From the NCBI RefSeq assembly GCF_045679555.1, contig NC_092096.1:31639624-31703623 (forward strand): DNA of 64,000 nucleotides, given 5' to 3'. The position numbers and the translations under genes are program-made. The first letter of the stretch is position 1; each line of letters begins with the position of its first letter. The notes beneath the pieces were generated by a model. It searched no databases. It saw nothing but the letters and a program-made list of their open reading frames with translations, and was not told the origin of the DNA. This document shows, piece after piece, positions 54,701 through 64,000 of this stretch. The stretch comes from Salvelinus alpinus (taxonomy: Eukaryota > Chordata > Actinopteri > Salmoniformes > Salmonidae).

Positions 54701-55003
54701 TAAATGATAAAATAATTATGCCCAGAAACTTAACCATTAGGATTAGAGGTTATGTAGCATGGACAAGGGGTAATTAAAAATAACCATTGGGGAAGAAAGG
54801 AATGTATGTGTGTGCCGAAAGAAAGCAAAGAGACTCCTTAACCTATGTTTGAACCGACCCATCTATAACTCTGTGGAGATAAGGGAAGACAGGGAGAGCC
54901 CCTCCAGAGCCCCTCCTCACTAATATTTAGTGATATTTGATAATAAACCTCTAAGATCTGCTCTCAGAACTCACCCTGCTAAACAGTTACTATCCATAAC
55001 ATA
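54701..55003. other. Unclassified sequence and IgL background
   Basis: 54701-54925 is of unknown origin (ctgtggagataagggaagac region, possibly an LTR scrap). From about 54930 it is the IgL inter-segment background (aataaacctctaagatctgc), cut by a Tc1 at a TA. Confidence 0.45.
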
Positions 55004-55354
55004 CCTAAAGTATTCAGACCCCTTCCCTTTTCCACATTGTTACATTACAGCTTTATTCTAAAACTGATTTAAAAACAAAAATTCTCAATCTACACACAAA
55101 ACCCCATAAGGACAAAGCGAAAACAGGTTTTTAGAAATGTTTGCAAATGGAGAAAAAAATATGTATTTAAGTATTCAGACCCTTTGCTATGAGACTTGAC
55201 ATTGAGCTCAGTGCATCCTGTTTCCATTGATCATCCTTGAGATGTTTCTACAACTTGATTGGAGTCCACCTGTTGTAAATTCAAAAACCAAGCCATACGC
55301 TTGAAGGAAATGTCCGTAGAGTTCTGAGACAGGATTGTGTCGAGGCACAGATAT

Positions 55355-56153
55355 GGGGAAGTGTACTAAAACATTTCTGCAGCATTGAAGATCCCCAAGA
55401 ACACAGTAGCCTCCATCATCCTTAAATGGAAGAAGTTTGGAATAACCAAGACTCTTCCTAGAGCCGGCTGCCCAGAACAAACTGAGCAATCGGGGGAGAA
55501 GGGCCTTGGTCAGGGAGGTGACCAAGAACCCAATGGTCACTCTGACAGAGCTCCTCTGTGGAGATGGGAGAACCTTACAGGAAGACTACCATCTCTGCAG
55601 CACTCCACCAATCAGGCCTTTATGGTAGAGTGGCCAGACGGAAGCCACTCCTCAGTAAAAGGCACATAACAGCCCGCTTGGAGTTTGCCAAAAGTCACTT
55701 TAAGGACTCTCAGACCATGAGCAACAAGATTCTCTGGTCTGATAAAACCAAGATTGAACTCTTTGGCCTGATTGCCAAACGCCACATCTGGAGGAAACCT
55801 GGCACCATCCCTACGGTGAAGCATGGTGGTGGCAGCATCATGTTGTGGGGATGTTTTTCAGTGGCAGGACTGGGAAACTAGTCAGGATCAAGGTAAAGAT
55901 GAACGGAGCAAAGTACAGAGAGAACCTTGATGAAAACCTACTCCAGAGCGCTCAGGACCTCAGACTGGGGCGAAGGTTCACCTTCCAACAGGACAACGAC
56001 CCTAAGCACACAACTAAGACAATGCAGGAGTGGCATCGGGATAAGTCTCTGAATGTCCTTGAGTGGCCCAGTCAGAACCTGGACTTGAACCCGATCGAAC
56101 ATCTCTGTACAGACCTGAAAAAAGCTGAGCAGCGATGCTCCCATCCCTCCTGA
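55355..56153 (+). pseudogene. Tc1 transposase pseudogene
   Basis: Pieces in several frames: IPKNTVASIILKWKKFG (DNA-binding region), [33 protein letters not shown] (first catalytic aspartate), [27 protein letters not shown] (second aspartate) and WPSQNLDLNPIEHLC (catalytic glutamate region, with cysteine for the usual tryptophan). Several frameshifts and stops. Different family from the transposase at 1130. Confidence 0.85.
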
Positions 56154-56333
56154 CAGAGCTTGAGAGTATCTGCAGAGAAGAATGGGAGAAATTCTCCAAA
56201 TACAGGTGTGCCAAGCTTGTAGCTCACACCAAAGAAGACTCAAAGCTGTAATCACTGCTAAAGGTGCTTCAACAAAGTAATTAGTAAAGGGTCTGAATAC
56301 TTATGTAAATGTGATATTTCTGTTTTTTTATTT

Positions 56334-56612
56334 TATACACTACCGGTCAAAGGTTTTAGAACACCTACTCATTCAAGGGTTTTTCTTTATTTTTACTATT
56401 TTCTACATTGTAGAATAATAGTGAAGACATCAAAACTATGAAATAACACATATGGAATCATGTAGTCAATCATTCTTCAAATAGCCACCCTTTGCCTTGA
56501 TGACAGCTTTGCACACTCTTGGCATTCTCTCAACCAGCTTCATGAGGTAGTCACCTTAAATGCATTTCAATTTACAGGTGTGCTTTCTTAAAAGTTAATG
56601 TGTGGGAAAATT
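56334..56612. mobile_element. Short Tc1-type element nested in the Tc1
   Basis: Starts acactaccggtcaaaggttt, the inverted-repeat type of another Tc1 family, followed by ttctacattgtagaataata. Contains no full transposase. Right end approximate. Confidence 0.6.
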
Positions 56613-56694
56613 ATTTAATCCATTTTAGAATAAGGCTGTAACGTAACAAAATGTGGAAAAACTCAAGGGGTCTGAATACTTTCCGAATGCACTG

Positions 56695-57842
56695 TATTTA
56701 CATGTTTAAATCCTAATATGATTTTATTATATTAGATGTTTTAGCAATGGTTTTAAATAATGTGTAGTCTACCCTTCTCCATTAAATTTCCCCTGGTCTT
56801 CTCTACCTCTAACCCCATGGGAACAGATATCTGGTGACAGTGCTGCTCTATTCTGGGACAAGCAGAACCACCCAGCCCTGTCTATGCAAATCTCAGTTTC
56901 ACTCCTACAACTACCAGTCTAGCAGTTGACCAGTTTCACTGCCTGAAGTACCCTGGACTGGGCCAGATGTGAGGTAGTGGACTGGTTTGAACCTCCATGG
57001 TGGATTCAGGGAGGGTACAGTAACAGATATTCCACCATGCAATCTATGCCAGATAAAATTGATATTATACATAATGTAGATATATCTAATGCCTGAACCC
57101 AGCATCATGTCTATTCAAAGATCTAACAATCAGTAACCTGCTTATCCAAATAGTTAATATAATGCTAGATGATCACATCAATATTTGGTTGTGAGGTACA
57201 TATAGGGATTTGATGTAGGGGTGCTGATGCTGACGTAACATAACCTTTTTCTTTTGTACATTTTCTTTTGCATATTGGACTGGTATTGTGTGTATTTCAA
57301 AACTTCAAATAACTTTTGTAGGTGACTACAATGATGATGATGATGGGGAACATGAGATCTGAATGATGCTTCACTTACCAGTGGTCCATGTCATTGTCTC
57401 TTGTATGACAGAACCTCATGTTGTTTTAGTGGGTTATGATCATGTTATATCATCTCAGTAAATATGGTTGAATCTTTGCTTGAAACTTACTACCTGACTG
57501 GGGGACCTTGCAGTGACTGGGATAGTTATTCTGAAATAATGTGAGACATTATTTCACATAGATGGAGTCCATTCAACTTATTGTCTGAAATGTTAATTAA
57601 AGGTTTGTTTGACATAGCAAAAGGGAAGGCATATTTATGCAGTCTGGACCTATGGGTGTTGTCAGTTCAGGAATACTTGAACATAAAGGTGGATAAGTTG
57701 ACATTATTGTCAGCATCACTGATATATTTATCTCAGTGTATTTTAGTTCAATCAGTGTTCCAGGTCACTGTCTCTTCCCCCTCAGCACCTGCAGTAGGTC
57801 CCAGCTGTAGCAGTACAGTCACTGTACAGTTTGACTGAGAGA
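56695..57842. repeat. IgL inter-segment background downstream of the sixth V
   Basis: The block gtgacagtgctgctctattc is at about 56834 and a short GAT repeat at about 57330. It has an extra 300 bp or so compared with other units (57400-57740). No gene is visible. Confidence 0.7.
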
Positions 57843-57907
57843 GGTTTTTGTACGGCTCTGTATCACTGTGTGAACTCTCTAACTGACAGTAGTAATCTCC
57901 TGCATCT
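57843..57907 (-). pseudogene. V segment remnant, RSS side
   Basis: Nonamer ggtttttgt 57843-57851, 12-bp spacer, heptamer cactgtg 57864-57870, then codons for the YYC region (tgacagtagtaatctcctgc). The V is interrupted at atct (57904-57907). Confidence 0.85.
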
Positions 57908-57984
57908 TGTCGTATCGTGACTATCATTAAATGTAAAGACTGTTATATTATCAAATCAATTCTCTTTGTGCATTTATTCCTTAC

Positions 57985-58445
57985 TGTAACGCTCGTCCTC
58001 CTCCTCATCTGAGGATGAGCATGGATCGGACCAAAACGCAGCGTGGGTTGAATACATAATGATTTATTTCCGAAAGACGAACACGAAGAACACTTGACAA
58101 AATACAAAATAACAAAACGACGTTAACAGACCTGAACTTGAGAACACAAAACATGAACGCACGAACAGGCAGGAACAAACGAATGAACGAAACGAAACAG
58201 TACCGTGTGGTGCAACAAACACAGACACAGCAACAATCACCCACAAACAAACAGTGAGAAACAGACTACCTTAATATGGTTCTCAATCAGAGGAAACGTA
58301 AAACACCTGCCCCTGATTGAGAACCATATCAGGCTAATAACAATGAACCCAACATAGAAACACATAACATAGAATGCCCACCCAGCTCACGTCCTGACCA
58401 ACTAAACAAAGACAAAACAAAGGAAATAAGGCCAGGAACGTGACA
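57985..58445 (-). repeat. 3' LTR of copy C
   Basis: 461 bp. Hairpin arms 58274-58293 and 58310-58329 (19 of 20 pair). Confidence 0.82.
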
Positions 58446-58500
58446 GTACCCCCCCCCCCCCCCCCCACCAAGGTGCGGACTCCGGCCGCAAAACCTGAAC

Positions 58501-60070
58501 CTATAGGGGAGGGTTTGGGTGGGCATCTGTCCACGGTGGCGGCTCTGGCTCTGGACGTGGTCCCCACCCCACCATAGTTAATCCCCGCTTCCGTGGCCTC
58601 CTCCCAATGGCCACCCACCATATTAACACCACTGGATTAAGGGGCAACACCGGACTGAGGGGCAGCACCGGACTGAGGGGCAGCTCCGGACTGAGTGACG
58701 GCTCTGGCAGGTCATGGCTGGCTGACGGCTCTGGCAGGTCATGGCTGGCTGACGGCACTGGCAGGTCATGGCTGGCTGACGGCACTGGCAGGTCATGGCT
58801 GGCTGACGGCACTGGCAGGTCATGGCTGGCTGACGGCACAGGCAGGTCATGGCTGGCTGACGGCTCTGGCAGGTCATGGCTGGCTGACGGCTCTGGCAGG
58901 TCATAGCTGGCGGGCGGCTCTGGCTGCTCCTGTCTGGCGGGCGGCTCTGGCTGCTCATGTCTGGCGGGCGGCTCTGGCTGCTCCTGTCTGGCGGGCGGCT
59001 CTGGCTGCTCCTGTCTGGCGGGCGGCTCTGGCTGCTCCTGTCTGGCGGGCGGCTCTGGCTGCTCCTGTCTGGTGGGTGGCTCTTGCTGCTCCTGTCTGGC
59101 GGGCGGCTCTAGCGGCTCCTGTCTAGCGGACGGCTCTAGCGGTTCCTGACTGATGGACGGCTCTAGCGGCTCCTGACTGACGGACGGCTCTGAAGGCTCA
59201 GGACAGACGGGCGGCTTTGAAGGCTCAGGACAGACGGGCGGCTTTGAAGGCTCAGGACAGACGGGCAGTTCAGACGGTGCTGGGCAGACGGATAGCGCAG
59301 ACGGCACTGGGCAGACGGGCAGTGCAGGCGGCTCTGGGCAGACGGGCAGTGCAGGCGGCTCTGGGCAGACGGGCAGTGCAGGCGGCACTGGGCAGACGGG
59401 CAGTGCAGGCGGAACTGGGCAGACGGCAGACTCTGGCCGGCTGAGGCGCACAGTAGGCCTGGTGCGTGGTGCCGGAACTGGAGGTACTGGGCTAAGGACA
59501 TGCACCTTAAAGGCTAGTGCGGGGAGCAGAAACAGGGCGCACAGGACTCTGGAGACGCACAGGAGGCTTGGTGCGTGGTGCCGGAACTGGATGTACTGGG
59601 CTGGAGACACGCACCACAGGGAGAGTGCGTGGAGGAGGAACAGGGCTCTGGAGACGCACAGGAAGCCTGGTGCGTGGTGTTGGCACTGGTGGTACTGGGC
59701 TGGGGCGAGGAGGTGGCGCCGGATATACCGGACCGTGCAGGCGTACTGGCTCCCTTGAGCACCGAGCCTGCCCAACTTTACCTGGTTGAATGCTCCCCGT
59801 AGCCCGACCAGTGCGGTGAGGTGGAATAACCCGCACTGGGCTGTGTTGGCGAACCGGGGACACCATGCGTAAGGCTGGTGCCATGTATGCCGGCCCGAGG
59901 AGATGCACTGGAGACCAGACGCGTTGAGCCGGCTTCATGGCACCTGGCTCAATGCTCAATCTAAGCACACGTACAGGAGACACCGGTGTCTGCCCGTACT
60001 TTCGCTCTCCACGGTAAGCTCGGGGAGTTGGCGCAGGTCTCCTACCTGACTTCGCCACACTCCCTTGTAG
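58501..60070 (-). pseudogene. Proline-rich repeat ORF2 of copy C, one frameshift
   Basis: It enters in the -1 frame at the eight-G run (codon cta at 60070) and reads GRRPAPTPRAYRGERKYGQT, then SPVPPVPTPRT-type repeats, to a stop at 59507. That stop is caused by an extra base compared with copy B. The next frame (to 58501) continues HVLSPVPPVPAPRTRPTVRL and nine-residue units such as CPVPPALPV, QEQPEPPAR and SHDLPEPSA. It ends RPEPEPPPWTDAHPNPPL. Confidence 0.65.
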
Positions 60071-60537
60071 CCCCCCCCAAGAAATGTTTTGGGCTGACTC
60101 ACAGGCTTCCAGCCTCGCTTCCGTGCTGCCTCCTCATACATTTACATTTACATTTTAGTCATTTAGCAGACGCTCTTATCCAGAGCGACTTAAAGTAGAG
60201 TGCATACATTTTATAACATTTTTTTTATTTTTATTATTATTATTATTATTATTATTTATTTATTTTTATTATTTTTTTCATACCACCGCCTCTCGGCTTT
60301 AGCTGCCTCCAGCTCTTCACGAGGGCGGCGATATTCTCCAGGTTGTGCCCAGGGTCCCTTACCGTCCAGAATTTCCTCCCATGTCCAGAAATCCTGTGTA
60401 TGTTGCCGCTGCTGTCGCTGCTGCCCGTTACCCCGCTGCTTGGTCCTTGGTTGGTGGGTGATTCTGTAACGTTCGTCTTCCTCCTCGTCCGAGGAGGAGC
60501 AAGGATCGGACCAAAATGCAGCGTATTGTGAAGACAT
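60068..60537 (-). pseudogene. ORF1 of copy C, split by an insertion
   Basis: Starts MSSQYAAFWSDPCSSSDEEE inside the LTR. It continues RYRITHQPRTKQRG, then the signature FWTWEEILDGKGPWAQPGE and a helical REELEAAKAERRWYEK. An insertion (about 60130-60290) with a ttatt-rich run and a SINE-like tail (tttagcagacgctcttatcc) interrupts it. The same frame resumes with KPVSQPKTFLGGG at the eight-G run. Confidence 0.65.
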
Positions 60538-60978
60538 AATCTCGTTTATTTAAACGAAGACGAAAAACACTTGAACAAACTACAAAATAACAAACGACGT
60601 GAACAGACCTGAACTTGAGAACAAAACACATGAACGCATGAACAGGAAGGAACACACGAACGAACGAAACGAAACAGTCCCGTGTGGCACAAACACTGAC
60701 ACAGGAACAATCACCCACCAACAAACAGTGAGAAACAGACTACCTTAATATGGTTCTCAATCAGAGGAAACGTAAAACACCTGCCCCTGATTGAGAACCA
60801 TATCAGGCTAATAACAATGAACCAACTTGTAAGTCGCTCTGGATAAGAGCGTCTGCTAAATGACTTAAATGTAAATGTAACCCAACATAGAAACACATAA
60901 CATAGAATGCCCACCCAGCTCACGTCCTGACCAACTAAACAAAGACAAAACAAAGGAAATAAGGTCAGGAACGTGACA
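60465..60978 (-). repeat. 5' LTR of copy C
   Basis: 514 bp including a short inserted fragment (about 60834-60889, gtaagtcgctctggataaga), a LINE/SINE-tail sequence. Hairpin arms at about 60748-60766 and 60785-60804. The ORF1 start codon at 60537 is inside it. Confidence 0.8.
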
Positions 60979-62270
60979 CTTACGTGATATAACTAATCAT
61001 GTAAACTTTAATTAACTAGGAAGTCGGGGCACCACGGAAAAATGTTGAAAGAGTCTCTATTTCCCAAATTAACTCTTCAGATATTTTATTATCTTATCGA
61101 TTACAGTCTTCTATTAATGTATTATTACCTCTTCATTCTCATTCCTGAACGTCGCAAACCCTTTGATATCTGCACGAACCCTAACATAAATCATGAATCA
61201 GCGATATACAAATTAGCTTAATTATTTATTTACTAACTACTAATCAATAACAGAATTACATAAACACACACACAGTAGGTCATTCATTGGTTACTAACAT
61301 GACACAAAGAAAAGTCCCTAGTGGATGAAACCGATATGACGGCTTGGTACACAAAGGAAAAGGGTGGGGACAGATCAAGAGTGGGAAACTCAGAGTGATA
61401 TCTACACTCATGGAAATGCTAATATGTTGAACATTCGAAAAGAAATTGCAATTTACATATTTACGAGTGTATGCCTTTGTTGTCTCTCTGTGGTCGTCGG
61501 TCCATCTGCTGGATAGATTGTCGATAGAAAGTCTCTGGTTTGTCCACCAGAGATCAAAGTCTTTCGTAGTTGTAGCAATGGATACGTCAGAGTACCATTC
61601 GGAAATGTTCTTGAGAATGGATCTTTCAGAGTACCATTGTTCTTAGATCAGATGCGTTTACCAGACTAAAGTATTTAAACAGCTGCAGCCTGAATAATTG
61701 GTCTTTAGTTTGTAGATTTCTTAGCCATTTCAACGTGGGAACTCCTGTCCCGTCGTTTTTGACTAAATGTTAATTTTGTCATGAGTCCTTTTATTAACTA
61801 TGTGGAAAGTGGCGTTCCATGACGTTTGGGTATAATGTCTGTGCTCACTGGGGCGTGACCACTGACTGGATAAACTTTACATGAAAAAGCATTTTCTCAT
61901 TTAAAAGACATCACATTTCATCTTCTCACAAATAGTTTCATATTTAATCATATACGTTTCAACTGGGAAATATATACATTAAGAGATACAGTTATGTTGT
62001 CCTACCATCTTTAGTTACATAACAAATGATTCAACAAATTCGACAGGATTGTTCTTTAAATACCCACGGACAATTTCTACTGGTAGGAATACAGAAATAG
62101 TTTGAGGTGACCGTACTGCAAAGTATTTCTCTGTGGTAACAAAGGGATTCTCAACTTTCATTTTGGCAGAGTGGGGAAAGGAGTTTCTGTCTTTACGACC
62201 GTTGAAAACCTGTGGTGGGAGAGACACAGATAGGGCTTTGATCCTCACCCAAAAGGGGCACGTCATGATA

Positions 62271-62343
62271 ATCTTTAGCCCAGACTCCACTGATGGTCAG
62301 AGTTAAATCACTATGATTTCCACTGCCACTGAATCTAGATATG
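62271..62343 (-). pseudogene. V segment remnant, continuation after a 4.4-kb insertion
   Basis: Resumes with atct and then the codons before DAGDYY (ccactgatggtcagagttaa; SGSG and DLTLTISGV can be read). It ends at ctagat, where a LINE 5' end begins. The first half of the V and its leader are missing. Confidence 0.8.
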
Positions 62344-63082
62344 CATATCCAAGATGGCGTAGCAGTGGGGATGACTTTTGATTGTCTGGTTCAGTCCCTT
62401 GTATATATCATTTTTCTTTGTATATATTTTGTATATATTTGTATATTTTTTCAGACTCTCCCGTTGCAACGTCCCCCTGAGGCCCATCTGCTAGCCTGCT
62501 GCTAGCCCCGGCCTGCTGGCTGTCTGAATCGCCATGCCTCCAGCTCGCCTAGCTACTCACTGGAATCTATGACCACTCGGCTACATATGCCTCTCCCTAA
62601 TGTCAATATGCCTTGTCTTTTGCTGTGTTGGTGAGTAATCTTTGTCTTATTTCACTGTAGAGCCTCCAGACCTGCTCAATATGCCTTAGCTAGCCCTTGT
62701 GTTCCACCCCCCACACATGCGGTGACCGCACCTGGCTTAAATGGTGACTCTAGAGACAAAACCTCTCTCATCGTCACTCAATGCCTAGGCCTACCTCCAC
62801 TGTACTCACGTCCTACCATACCCTTGTCTGTACATTATGCCTTGAATCTATTCTTCCACGCCCAGAAACCTGCTCCTTTTACTCTCTGATCCGAACGCAC
62901 TAGTTCTCTTAGCCTTTAGCCTTTAGCCGTACTCTTATCCTACTCCTCCTTTGTTCCTCTGGTGATGTAGAGGTTAACCCAGACCCTGCAGGCCCCAGCA
63001 TCACTCCCATTCCCCAGGCGCTCTCATTTGTTGACTTCTGTAACCGTAAAAGCATTGGTTTCATGCATTCTCTGCGCTACGG
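62344..63082 (+). mobile_element. LINE 5' end with a degenerate 2A-like motif
   Basis: Starts ccaagatggcgtagcagtgg, a LINE 5'-leader style sequence, with a TATA-rich stretch. At 62961-62987 it encodes GDVEVNPDP, then AGPSITPIPQALSFVDFCNR and KSIGFMHSL, the beginning of an L2/CR1-group endonuclease ORF. It is cut at 63082. The DVEVNPDP differs from the 2A consensus D(V/I)ExNPGP by one residue. Confidence 0.7.
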
Positions 63083-64000
63083 ATCCCTTTAGCGGGATCA
63101 CTTTCCTAAACAACCGCTAGCATTGCTGGGCGCCAAATGCAAAAATATTACTAAAAATATTTATAATCATGCAATCACAAGTAAAATATACCAAAACACA
63201 GTTTAGCTTGTTGTTAATCCACCTATCGTGTCAGATTTTGAAAATATGCTTTACAGCGAAAGAAATCCAAGCTTCTGTGAGTGTAGCAATCAATGCTAGA
63301 ACAGTTAGCCTTATATTAGCTTGGTTAGCTTGGTCACAAAAGTCAGAAAAGCAATAGAATTAATCGCTTACCTTTGATAATCTTCGGATGTTTGCACTCA
63401 CGAGACTCCCAGTTAAACAACAAATGTTATTTTTGTTCGATAAATATTACTGTTATCACAAAGAAACGCCATTTGGGTTGCGTGTTATGTTGAGAAAACC
63501 AAAGCCTTGTTCCGTTCGACAAATTCCAAAAAGTATCCGTAGTGGTCGTAGAAACATGTCAAATGTTTTTTATAATCAATCCTCAGGTTGTTTTTAACAA
63601 ACATAATCGATAATATTTCAACCGGACCATAACCTATTCAATAAGAGAGCAAAAAGAAAATGGAGAGCTCCTCTCTCGCGCGCAGGAACTATTCAGAGGA
63701 CACCAGACTACTTTTGAAAAATCTCGCTAATTTTTCTAAATAAAAGCCTGAAACTATGTCTAAAGCCTGGTCACAGCCTGAGGAAGCCATTGGAAAAGGA
63801 ATCTGGTTGATACCCCTTTAAATGGAAGATAGACGGTCCAGGAAACACAGATTTTCTCAGGTTTTCGTCTGCAGAATACGTTTTGTTATACTCACAGACA
63901 ATATTTTGACAGTTTTGGAAACTTTGGAGTGTTTTCTATCCTAATCTGTAAATTATATGCATATTCTACGATCTGGGCCAGAGAAAATGTCCGTTTACCT
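63083..64000. mobile_element. MITE related to the TTAA-type family, runs off the window
   Basis: Starts near gatccctttagcgggatcac. It contains tgctttacagcgaaagaaat and ends with the reversed motif actttggagtgttttctatc also found at 5010 and 52240. Non-coding. Confidence 0.65.

Larger units (their letters stand above)
55004..56694 (+). mobile_element. Tc1-like transposon, third family, degenerate
   Basis: TA at 55002-55003 and at 56695-56696. The right inverted repeat is caaggggtctgaatactttc; the left one is shortened by about 10 bp. Host sequence is continuous across it. A second short Tc1-type element is inserted near its right end. Confidence 0.85.
57985..60978 (-). mobile_element. Pol-less LTR element, copy C (minus strand)
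   Basis: LTRs 60465-60978 (5', carrying a short insertion) and 57985-58445 (3'). The target duplication CTTAC lies at 57980-57984 and 60979-60983. The purine tract of the element is the long C-run at 58449-58468. Internal ORFs match copy B but have an insertion in ORF1 and a frameshift in ORF2. No pol motif. Confidence 0.88.
57908..62270. mobile_element. Insertion that splits the sixth V, itself carrying LTR element C
   Basis: ATCT is repeated at both edges (57904-57907 and 62271-62274). Bases 57908-57984 and 60979-62270 are one unclassified element of about 1.37 kb, split by the pol-less LTR element C. It begins tgtcgtatcgtgac, which suggests an LTR, but I see no matching CA end. No supported coding frame; the 91-codon minus-strand frame at 62015-62290 is not recognised. 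Confidence 0.5.

Noticed and set aside
58607..59126. Plus-strand repeat frames rich in GRSWLADGS and ALAAPVWRA
   Set aside because: Antisense of the repeat region of LTR element copy C.
61446..61646. 66-codon plus-strand frame in the unclassified insertion
   Set aside because: No recognisable motif and no second copy to compare; a chance frame is likely.

Overview
This window looks like a salmonid genome (Atlantic salmon or trout type). It holds salmonid-typical repeats: an HpaI-type SINE, an RSg-1-like LINE tail, a tRNA-derived SINE, Tc1-like transposons, Rex1-like LINEs and chromovirus-type Ty3/gypsy elements. The host content is a repeatedly duplicated and badly damaged immunoglobulin light-chain (IgL) locus of the teleost L1/L3, kappa-like type. 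V segments lie on the minus strand. J and C segments lie on the plus strand. V segments carry 12-bp-spacer recombination signals (RSS) and the one good J carries a 23-bp-spacer RSS, so productive V-J joining here would be by inversion.

IgL inventory. Intact-looking V segments are V1 (16.33-16.84 kb) and V3 (42.99-43.51 kb), each with a split leader, splice sites, 12-RSS and an upstream octamer-like element. V2 (29.95-30.43 kb) is a one-base frameshift pseudogene with an intact RSS. Three further V segments survive only as scraps: 9.92-9.97 kb (RSS without a V), 33.68-33.75 kb, and one split between 57.84-57.91 and 62.27-62.34 kb. J2 (50.00 kb) looks functional. J1 (8.44 kb) is a pseudogene. 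Both C exons, C1 (28.25 kb) and C2 (51.79 kb), are pseudogenes on the plus strand. The V units share an inter-segment background (about 0.7-1 kb downstream of each V, with a GAT-rich microsatellite) and a 37-bp minisatellite near the J side. That minisatellite has been split repeatedly by mobile elements.

Mobile elements make up most of the window. A near-intact Rex1-like LINE (11.29-14.80 kb, one 982-codon frame with only two stop codons) is also represented by its 5' end at position 1, and the uninserted site survives at 18.19 kb. A young gypsy/chromovirus (19.60-25.08 kb, near-identical LTRs, AATAA target duplication) sits in an RSg-1-like LINE that itself sits in a Tc1. An older gypsy (35.11-40.48 kb, ACATG duplication) sits in a TTAA-type MITE. 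There is also a gypsy 3' fragment (53.56-54.70 kb), L2-type LINE pieces, a hAT MITE carrying a SINE, a hAT transposase C-terminal scrap and a Tc1 with a second Tc1-type insert. A three-exon fragment with two Myb/SANT-like domains lies at 25.27-26.21 kb on the minus strand.

The most unusual system is a family of LTR elements with no reverse transcriptase or integrase. There are three copies (5.36-7.50, 44.01-47.54 and 57.99-60.98 kb) plus a solo LTR (33.80-34.20 kb). Each full copy has a first ORF that begins inside the LTR and contains a WTW(D/E)(D/E)(V/I)LDG motif, followed by a long proline-rich ORF built of 27-nt (nine-residue) repeats. In two copies the two ORFs overlap in the -1 frame at an identical CTTGGGGGGGGCTA run, which suggests programmed frameshifting. 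All four LTRs keep a long hairpin whose arms differ by compensating changes.
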